12,199 bases of DNA, from positions 1 through 12,199 of the forward strand of contig CAMHCZ010000040.1 in the NCBI GenBank assembly GCA_946183755.1. The letters are read 5' to 3'. Under the pieces are notes generated by a model, which worked only from the letters and a program-made list of their open reading frames with translations, ran no database searches and was not told the origin of the DNA. Positions 6,544-12,199 of this stretch are shown here, piece after piece (within the stretch, counting starts at the first letter, position 1; every line of letters starts with the position of its first letter). Position numbers and translations under genes: made by a program. The stretch is from an uncultured bacterium. GTDB lineage: Bacteria > Bacteroidota > Bacteroidia > Bacteroidales > Paludibacteraceae.

Positions 6544-6577
6544 CAAACAACATAGACTTTTCAGCCTATGTTGTTTG
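6544..6577. terminator. Bidirectional terminator between convergent genes
   Basis: CAAACAACATAG (6544-6555) pairs perfectly with CTATGTTGTTTG (6566-6577) around a 10-base loop. It sits 13 bases past the DUF4130 stop codon and 16 bases past the end of the convergent BspA-like gene. On the minus strand the stem is followed by CTTTTATA, a better U-tract than the plus-strand tail TATTAAAG. It probably ends transcription from both sides. Confidence 0.75.
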
Positions 6578-6593
6578 TATTAAAGAAGAAAAA

Positions 6594-8348
6594 TTATCTT
6601 ATCATGATTTTCTTTCCTTTGCTGCTTATGTTGAAGCCTCTCTGTGGAGCGTTGAGGCGGCGGCCATGCAGGTCATACCATTGCTCAGTGCCGTCTAAGT
6701 CCTTTGTTTGGATGGCGGTGGCGGTTGTCGGAACTTCGTCAAACGACACGCTCAGAAGCGAAGGCGACGACTCTGGACCGACGATGTAGGCATTGAAGGC
6801 TGGGATGGTGACGCCGTCGATAGCTTCGTCGCTCTTCTGCCAGCTTGCATCGGGTTGCAGAACATATTTGCCTGCTGTCGAGTCTTTGTCTAATTCTGCG
6901 AACGTGCCTGTCATCTTGTAGCCGTTCTTTGTGATGGACATCTCGGCTGGAGTGGCTTTGAGCGCTACGTTCTGTGCCTCGCTGTAATATTCGCCGTTCA
7001 TCTCGTAATATGAGGCAGTCCAGTCGTCGCCTGTGATGAAGAGGTATGGCGTGTTGGCTTCCGGCTCTGCCACTTCGCTGAAGTAGATTGTGCTTCCGCT
7101 GACGCCGTTCAGCTGATAATACTTGCCGCTGAACCCGTCTGCGGAATATGAGGTCTGTGGAGCCCAAGGCAGACAGACGCTGTAGGCTGTGCTGGCTGAG
7201 ATGCCGCTGCGCTGATAAATCACTTTCTCTGCTGTTACGTCATATTTCAAGTTGATAGCGCTGCCGTCTTCTATTTGGAATCTTGGGCAGACCCACTTCG
7301 CACCGTCCCAGTATGCAATGTTTGTCTCGTTGTCGTCGATGCCGCCCTTTGGCTTTGTGCCTGTGTATGTCTTAGGCAGATAGACAAATGAGTTACTGTC
7401 GAATTTTCCTCCGTATAGCGGAGAGTTCATGCTGCGTCCGAAATATGTGTCAATAAAAGGAATTGTAGTCGCGTCATTTAGGGTGTTTTCGGAGAGGTCG
7501 AGAGAGCCTGTGCAGCCGATGAAAGCTGATCTTTTGATTGCTTGATTAGCGCCATCGTAGTCGCCGTTGACGATGCTGTTAGGCAGTTTTATGTAGCGTG
7601 CAGCAGAGCAGTCGCGGAACGCGTTCTTGCCAATCTGAGTCAGTGCTGTGCAGGCTGACAGGTCTATGAATGTCAGTGATTTGCAGTTATCGAAGGCTGC
7701 CTCATTAATAGTGGTGAGCGCAGGACAGCTGAAGTTGACAGTTGTCAGATTGCTGCAATTGCTAAAGGCGCGTGTATCAATAGAAGTAACGGATATAGGG
7801 ATTGAAATTTCCTCGAGGGCGGTGCAGCCATCGAAGGCGCTTCCATCAATGGTTTGTAACTCACAGTCGTTGCCGAATGTTACTTTCTTCAGACTGGTAC
7901 AGCCATAAAAAGCTCTCTGTTCAATATAGCCGCCAATGCTACCAGAGTTGCCTAAGGTGGCGTGGATAACAACCTCGGTCAGGTTTGTGCATCCCTCAAA
8001 GGCGCACTTGCCGATGGATGCAATCTTGCCGCAGGTATGTGTGTTGCCGTTGATGGTGTGGTCGCCTGCGCCCCAGATGATGACCTTCTTGATGTTCTCT
8101 CGCTGACCGTCCATAATCCATGGCGCCTTAGCATATTCTGGTCCAGATGTATATGCCTCCCAGTCATGTGACATCTCTATCGAAACAGTAAGTGTGTTGT
8201 AAATATTCAGTTCTCCTGTTTCTGTGTCAAGTTCAGCTTTTACATAGCCAGTTTGAGCGCCGGCTCCGACATTGCTGTATGTCTTAATCTCGGCTTGCGC
8301 GGTAAGTGTCGCCACAATCAGTACGGCTAAAGTGATTAATTTTTTCAT
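6594..8348 (-). CDS. BspA-like leucine-rich-repeat secreted or surface protein
   Basis: A 584-residue exported protein begins with a signal peptide (MKKLITLAVLIVATLTAQA, cut near A19). After a domain of about 85 residues come seven LRR_5/BspA-type repeats at about 105-280, each marked by an AF-x-x-C core: CAFEGCTNL, AFYGCTSL, AFDGCTAL, AFSNCSNL, AFDNCKSL, AFRDCSAA and AFIGCTGS. The last two are degenerate. A second, repeat-free region (about 340-540) resembles the C-terminal beta domains of Prevotella surface proteins, and the chain ends with the tail QWYDLHGRRLNAP and KGKKIMIR. BspA-type proteins bind host matrix proteins or other bacteria; this one's ligand is unknown. No lipobox cysteine follows the signal peptide, so it is not an obvious lipoprotein. 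It appears to be its own transcription unit, with a terminator at each end and a poly-C run upstream. Confidence 0.9.
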   Translation of the reverse strand: MKKLITLAVLIVATLTAQAEIKTYSNVGAGAQTGYVKAELDTETGELNIYNTLTVSIEMSHDWEAYTSGPEYAKAPWIMDGQRENIKKVIIWGAGDHTINGNTHTCGKIASIGKCAFEGCTNLTEVVIHATLGNSGSIGGYIEQRAFYGCTSLKKVTFGNDCELQTIDGSAFDGCTALEEISIPISVTSIDTRAFSNCSNLTTVNFSCPALTTINEAAFDNCKSLTFIDLSACTALTQIGKNAFRDCSAARYIKLPNSIVNGDYDGANQAIKRSAFIGCTGSLDLSENTLNDATTIPFIDTYFGRSMNSPLYGGKFDSNSFVYLPKTYTGTKPKGGIDDNETNIAYWDGAKWVCPRFQIEDGSAINLKYDVTAEKVIYQRSGISASTAYSVCLPWAPQTSYSADGFSGKYYQLNGVSGSTIYFSEVAEPEANTPYLFITGDDWTASYYEMNGEYYSEAQNVALKATPAEMSITKNGYKMTGTFAELDKDSTAGKYVLQPDASWQKSDEAIDGVTIPAFNAYIVGPESSPSLLSVSFDEVPTTATAIQTKDLDGTEQWYDLHGRRLNAPQRGFNISSKGKKIMIR

Positions 8349-8382
8349 TGTTGTAAATGTTTTAGTTAAAATGTATGAAGTG

Positions 8383-8390
8383 CAAAGGTG
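8383..8390 (-). promoter_or_regulatory. Candidate -7 promoter box for the BspA-like gene
   Basis: On the minus strand the bases read CACCTTTG, one mismatch from the Bacteroidetes -7 consensus TAnnTTTG, and continue CACTTC, a common context for such boxes. The box lies 34 bases upstream of the ATG at 8348. No clear -33 TTTG is visible. Confidence 0.4.
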
Positions 8391-8414
8391 CGAAGAAGAT
8401 TGTTAAAAGAATTA

Positions 8415-8423
8415 CCCCCCCCC
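8415..8423. repeat. Homopolymeric tract of nine C (G on the coding strand)
   Basis: Nine consecutive C stand in an AT-rich gap, 24 bases upstream of the candidate -7 box of the BspA-like gene. On the coding strand it reads TTTTAA, then nine G, then TAATTCTTTTAA. G/C tracts of this length are prone to slipped-strand length changes; placed next to the -33 region they could alter promoter strength. Confidence 0.7.
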
Positions 8424-8504
8424 TTAAAAGTTGTTAATAGGTAATATTTCTCACTATGTTTCTTGCTGTGGCGGCTATTGATTGCTTGTTGTGTAAACAC
8501 ACAA

Positions 8505-8536
8505 AAAAACGGAGACGCTTTTGCATCTCCGTTTTT
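8505..8536 (-). terminator. Intrinsic terminator of the transketolase transcript
   Basis: AAAAACGGAGA (8505-8515) pairs perfectly with TCTCCGTTTTT (8526-8536), with two extra G-C pairs possible inside past one mismatch. On the minus strand the GC-rich stem runs into a tract of seven T, the standard form of an intrinsic terminator. It lies 17 bases past the transketolase stop codon and isolates that gene from the BspA-like gene. Confidence 0.88.
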
Positions 8537-8553
8537 CTTTTATGCAATGTTTC

Positions 8554-10581
8554 TTACTTGCCTAAGAATGATTTCACTTCGTTATAGACAGCCTCGGCGT
8601 TGAATCCGAACTTCTCGTCCAGCACCTTGTATGGAGCGGAGAAACCGAAGTGGTCGAGTCCGAAGACTTTGCCGTTGGCTCCTGCGAGTCCTTGCAGTGT
8701 GACAGGCAGTCCGGCTGTCAGTCCGAATACCTTTGCGCCTGAAGGAATCACGCTCTCCTGATATGCCTTGTCCTGCTGACGGAAAAGTCCTTCGCTTGGT
8801 GCTGACACAACCTGTGCCTTGATGCCGTCCTTTTCCAGCAGCGGCAGTGCGCTGATGAGTGTTGACACCTCGCTTCCGTTAGCCACGAGCACTACGTCTG
8901 CGTTGTCGGCTTTTCTTACGATGTAAGCGCCCTTCTTCAGCTGCAGTGCCTTGTTGTAGCCGTCCTCTGTCTCGATGTTCTTGATGTCCTGACGAGAGAA
9001 GATAAGTGTTGTTGGAGTCTTGGTGTTCTCAAGCGCCGACTGCCATGCCACAGTAGTCTCGTTCACGTCGGCTGGACGGAGCACGAGCATGCTGTTTCTT
9101 CCGCTGTGGTTCTTGAGTTTCTCCAGCAGTCTGACCTGCGCCTCCTGCTCGATAGGCTGGTGTGTAGGTCCGTCCTCGCCAACGCGGAATGCATCGTGTG
9201 TGAAGACGTATATCACAGGCAGCTCCATGAGGGCTGACATTCTCATTGCTGGCTTCATGTAGTCGCTGAACACGAAGAATGTAGCGCACACTGGGATTAT
9301 GCCGCCGTGCAGTGCCATACCGTTCATGATGCACGCCATTGTCAGCTCGCTTACTCCGGCCTGCAGGAATGCTCCGCTGAAGTCGCCCTTCTTCATGGCG
9401 TGTGTCTTCTTCAGGAATCCGTCGGTCTTGTCGGAGTTGCTCAGGTCGGCTGAGCTTACAACCATGTTGCCCACCTTCTCTGCGAGTGTGCCGAGCACTG
9501 TTGCCGATCCGGCTCTTGTCGCCTTGTCGGCTTTCTGCTCTATGGCTGCGTAGTCAATTTCAGGAGCGTTGCCTGAGAGGTATTTCTTGAGCTCTTTTGC
9601 GAGTTCTGGGTTCTGCTTTTCCCATTCAGCCTGCTTAGCCTTCTTCTCGGCTACAGTCTTTCTCAGAGCCTCGGCTCTTTCTGCGTAAAGTTCTTTTGTC
9701 TCCGGGAACAGCACGAATGGGTTCTTAGGGTCGCCGCCGATGTTCTCGATTGTCTTCTCGATGTCGGCTCCGGCAGCGCTCAGTGGCTGTCCGTGTGTCG
9801 ATACCTTGCCTTCGTATGAGCTGCCGTCAGCGCCCACAGCGCCTTTTGCCATCACGGTGTGACCGATGATGAGGGTAGGGCGTTCAGTCTCCTGGTTAGC
9901 GGCTTTCAGTGCGTTGCTAATCTCCTCGGCGTTGTTGCCGTTCACTTCCATCACGTTCCAACCCCAAGCCTTGTATTTTGCGGCAGTGTCCTCGCTTGTT
10001 ACCTCGGACACCTTTGTTGAGAGCTGCACGTCATTAGCGTCATAGAACATAATGAGGTTGCTCAGTCCAAGAGTTCCAGCGATACGTCCAGCGCCCTGGC
10101 TTATCTCTTCCTCGATTCCGCCGTCGCTTATGAAGGCGTATGTCTTGTGGCTCATCCACTCGCCGAACTTGGCTACGAGGAATCTCTCTGCGATAGCCGC
10201 TCCGACAGCCATTGTGTGACCTTGTCCGAGTGGGCCGGAAGTGTTCTCGATGCCTCTCTTGAAGTTCACTTCTGGGTGACCCGGAGTTGGGCTTCCCCAC
10301 TGGCGGAAGTTAGCCAGCTCTTCCATTGTGAATCTTCCTGTGAACGAAAGCACAGAGTAGAGCATTGGCGACATGTGGCCAGGGTCCAGGAAGAATCGGT
10401 CTCTGAATGCCCATGTAGCGTCGTCTGGGTCGTACTCTAAAAATTCCGAGAAAAGCACGTTAACAAAATCTGCTCCTCCCATTGCGCCGCCTGGGTGTCC
10501 GCTCTTCGCCTTTTCTACCATTGAGGCTGCCAAGACCCTGATGTTGTCGGCCGCTCTCTCTTGTTTTTCTCTTATGTTCAT
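8554..10581 (-). CDS. tkt: Transketolase
   Basis: This thiamine-diphosphate enzyme of the non-oxidative pentose phosphate pathway moves two-carbon ketol units between sugar phosphates. It is 675 residues long, the normal full length. Conserved positions are in place: SGHPG with H29, GHMSP with H69, GPLGQGH (116-122), the cofactor motif SDGG to DAND (152-184, N183), THGQP with H263, SELTMA with catalytic E412, and THDAFRVGEDGPTHQP (461-476) with H462, D470 and H474. The cofactor motif has SDG where the classical form is GDG, a form I recall as usual in Bacteroidetes homologues. It begins 15 bases after the RNase G gene and is followed by a strong terminator, so the two genes are probably cotranscribed. 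Confidence 0.96.
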   Translation of the reverse strand: MNIREKQERAADNIRVLAASMVEKAKSGHPGGAMGGADFVNVLFSEFLEYDPDDATWAFRDRFFLDPGHMSPMLYSVLSFTGRFTMEELANFRQWGSPTPGHPEVNFKRGIENTSGPLGQGHTMAVGAAIAERFLVAKFGEWMSHKTYAFISDGGIEEEISQGAGRIAGTLGLSNLIMFYDANDVQLSTKVSEVTSEDTAAKYKAWGWNVMEVNGNNAEEISNALKAANQETERPTLIIGHTVMAKGAVGADGSSYEGKVSTHGQPLSAAGADIEKTIENIGGDPKNPFVLFPETKELYAERAEALRKTVAEKKAKQAEWEKQNPELAKELKKYLSGNAPEIDYAAIEQKADKATRAGSATVLGTLAEKVGNMVVSSADLSNSDKTDGFLKKTHAMKKGDFSGAFLQAGVSELTMACIMNGMALHGGIIPVCATFFVFSDYMKPAMRMSALMELPVIYVFTHDAFRVGEDGPTHQPIEQEAQVRLLEKLKNHSGRNSMLVLRPADVNETTVAWQSALENTKTPTTLIFSRQDIKNIETEDGYNKALQLKKGAYIVRKADNADVVLVANGSEVSTLISALPLLEKDGIKAQVVSAPSEGLFRQQDKAYQESVIPSGAKVFGLTAGLPVTLQGLAGANGKVFGLDHFGFSAPYKVLDEKFGFNAEAVYNEVKSFLGK

Positions 10582-10596
10582 TTTGTATGTTTGGTT

Positions 10597-12174
10597 TTAT
10601 TGTAATCTTTCCATTTCCTCCTTCAGATCAATCTCCTCGTTCTTAGAGGTGTAGAATTTGTATTGAAGGAATCCCAACTTCTGCGACGCTATCACTTTGC
10701 TGCCGAATCCGTACTTGAATTTCCATTTCAGCTCCTGCGATACAAGTCCCTGCTTTATGTATGCCGCCACGAACGGATGCACGTGCAGTCTGAAGTTCTT
10801 TATCTTGAGTTTGTTTACAATCAGGTCGATTTTGCTTTCCAGCTGGTCGGTGAATAGTATCGAAGGTCTAATCTTGCCCTTGCCGTAGCATGTAGGGCAG
10901 GTCTCTTCGGTATCCACGTATGTCACTTGCCTTACTCTCTGCCTTGTTATCTGCATTACGCAGAATTTGCTGAGCGGCAGCACGTTATGTTTTGCGCGGT
11001 CGTCAGCCATCGCTTCTCTCATCTTGTCATACACAGCCTTCTTGTTTTCACTCTTGGCCATGTCGATGAAGTCGATGGATATGATTCCGCCCATGTCTCG
11101 GAGTCGGAGCTGGCGGCCAATCTCCTCGGCTGCAGCGAGGTTCACGTTCAGTGCGTTCTCCTCTTGTCCGTTGGCGTTCTTGGAGCGGTTGCCGCTGTTC
11201 ACGTCTATGACGTGCATGGCTTCGGTCTGCTCGATTATCAGGTAAGCGCCGTTCTTGAATGGGACAATCTTTCCGAATGATGATTTAATCTGCTTTGTGA
11301 GAGCGAAGTGGTCGAATATCGGAGTGTCTCCCTCGTAGAGTTTGACAATGTTCTTTTTCTCTGGCGAGATGAGTCCGATGTAGTTCTTTATCTCGTTGTA
11401 GAAATCCCTGTCGTTTACTGTTACCGACTGGAAATTCTCGTTGAAGATGTCTCTGATGATGCCGACTGTGCGGCCGATTTCCTCGCCTACGAGCGCCACG
11501 CCCTTCGATGCCTGGGTCTTTCTGATGGTGTTCTCCCATCTCTCCACGAGCACGTTCAGCTCGTTGTCCAGTTCGGCTGCGCCCTTGTTCTCAGCCACGG
11601 TTCTTATTATCACGCCGAAGCCCTTAGGCTTGATGCTCTGTATGAGCTGCTTGAGGCGGTTCTTCTCTTCGTGGCTCTTGATTTTCTGGCTTACCGACAC
11701 TTTGTCGCTGAACGGTATGAGCACAAGAAATCGTCCTGCGATGGACAGTTCGCTTGTCAGTCTCGGACCTTTGGTTGAGATAGGCTCTTTGGTTATCTGC
11801 ACCAGTATCTCCTGTCCGCTCTTCAGCACATCGGCTATGGTGCCGTTCTTGTCGAGTTCGCCAGTGGATTGCTTCTTGGCTATGGCAGGGATGCGTCTTC
11901 TGTCGGAGAATGCGGCTTTGAGGTAGCCCTGCAGGGTGTGGAAATCAGGACCGAGGTCCAGATAGTGCAGGAATGCGTCTTTGGAGTAACCCACATCCAC
12001 GAATGCGGCGTTCAGTCCGGGCATTATCTTCTTCACCCTTCCCAAATAAATGTCGCCCACGGCAAACGCGTTGGACAATCGTCCCTCTCGGTGAAGCTCC
12101 ACAAGCTTGTGGTCCTCGGCGAGCGCCGTTGTCACTTCTGTCTTGGCTACTTCTATTACTAATTCGCTGTTCAC
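10597..12174 (-). CDS. rng: Ribonuclease E/G family endoribonuclease
   Basis: The 525-residue protein is predicted to cut single-stranded RNA in rRNA maturation and mRNA decay. An S1 RNA-binding domain with an insertion spans about 36-130 (GDIYLGRVKKIMPGLNAAFVD). The catalytic core carries VIDVNSG with D324 and GGIISIDFIDM with D368, matching the magnesium-binding aspartates of E. coli RNase E (D303 and D346), and ends in the zinc-link CPTC (426-429). There is no long disordered C-terminal scaffold as in RNase E, so it is closer to RNase G in layout; the length of 525 fits Bacteroidetes homologues. The start is GTG at 12174, since the sequence from that codon onward matches the family N-terminus and no ATG is near. 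An AAGGA lies about 12 bases upstream, at a longer spacing than usual. Upstream context is cut off by the window edge. Confidence 0.95.
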   Translation of the reverse strand: MNSELVIEVAKTEVTTALAEDHKLVELHREGRLSNAFAVGDIYLGRVKKIMPGLNAAFVDVGYSKDAFLHYLDLGPDFHTLQGYLKAAFSDRRRIPAIAKKQSTGELDKNGTIADVLKSGQEILVQITKEPISTKGPRLTSELSIAGRFLVLIPFSDKVSVSQKIKSHEEKNRLKQLIQSIKPKGFGVIIRTVAENKGAAELDNELNVLVERWENTIRKTQASKGVALVGEEIGRTVGIIRDIFNENFQSVTVNDRDFYNEIKNYIGLISPEKKNIVKLYEGDTPIFDHFALTKQIKSSFGKIVPFKNGAYLIIEQTEAMHVIDVNSGNRSKNANGQEENALNVNLAAAEEIGRQLRLRDMGGIISIDFIDMAKSENKKAVYDKMREAMADDRAKHNVLPLSKFCVMQITRQRVRQVTYVDTEETCPTCYGKGKIRPSILFTDQLESKIDLIVNKLKIKNFRLHVHPFVAAYIKQGLVSQELKWKFKYGFGSKVIASQKLGFLQYKFYTSKNEEIDLKEEMERLQ

Positions 12175-12199
12175 TTTTTATTCAGTTCCTTATTCTTCT

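Larger units (their letters stand above)
8349..8553. other. Intergenic control region between transketolase and BspA-like gene
   Basis: Besides the terminator, the poly-C run and the -7 candidate, this 205-base gap contains TGTGT-AA-ACACA (8490-8501), a small palindrome next to the terminator's T tract. No small gene or structured RNA was recognised. Confidence 0.5.

Noticed and set aside
1..12199. Mobile element, CRISPR, toxin-antitoxin or phage content
   Set aside because: No transposase, integrase, repeat-spacer array or typical toxin pair was seen on either strand, and no tRNA or rRNA gene was recognised.

Overview
The window looks like chromosomal DNA of a gut or oral Bacteroidales bacterium, probably near Prevotella or Muribaculaceae. 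The grounds are a BspA-type leucine-rich-repeat protein, a short GR-x-L C-terminal tail shared by two secreted proteins, AT-rich gaps with TAnnTTTG-like -7 boxes and weak Shine-Dalgarno sites, and the sequence style of the transketolase and RNase G. The genus is an inference. No tRNA, rRNA, CRISPR array, insertion sequence or phage gene was recognised.

Left part, plus strand (441-6530). After a 440-base non-coding leader rich in small palindromes come six same-strand genes with small gaps: a secreted endonuclease/exonuclease/phosphatase (EEP) protein; a 68-residue HARE-like winged-helix protein; a long-chain acyl-CoA synthetase; an AlkZ-related protein; a radical SAM protein with CxxxCxxC and C-terminal helix-hairpin-helix motifs (TIGR03916-like); and a DUF4130/TIGR03915-like protein that overlaps it by four bases. 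The last three form a compact putative DNA repair or modification module and are the most interesting content of the window. Their chemistry is not established, and an AlkZ-related partner suggests damaged or modified bases as the target.

Right part, minus strand (12174-6594). An RNase E/G family ribonuclease with a GTG start lies 15 bases upstream of a full-length transketolase, which ends in a strong hairpin terminator. Next comes an independently transcribed secreted BspA-like protein. A run of nine C (nine G on the coding strand) lies just upstream of its likely promoter and could make its expression phase variable. The two convergent blocks meet at a hairpin with perfect 12-bp arms at 6544-6577.
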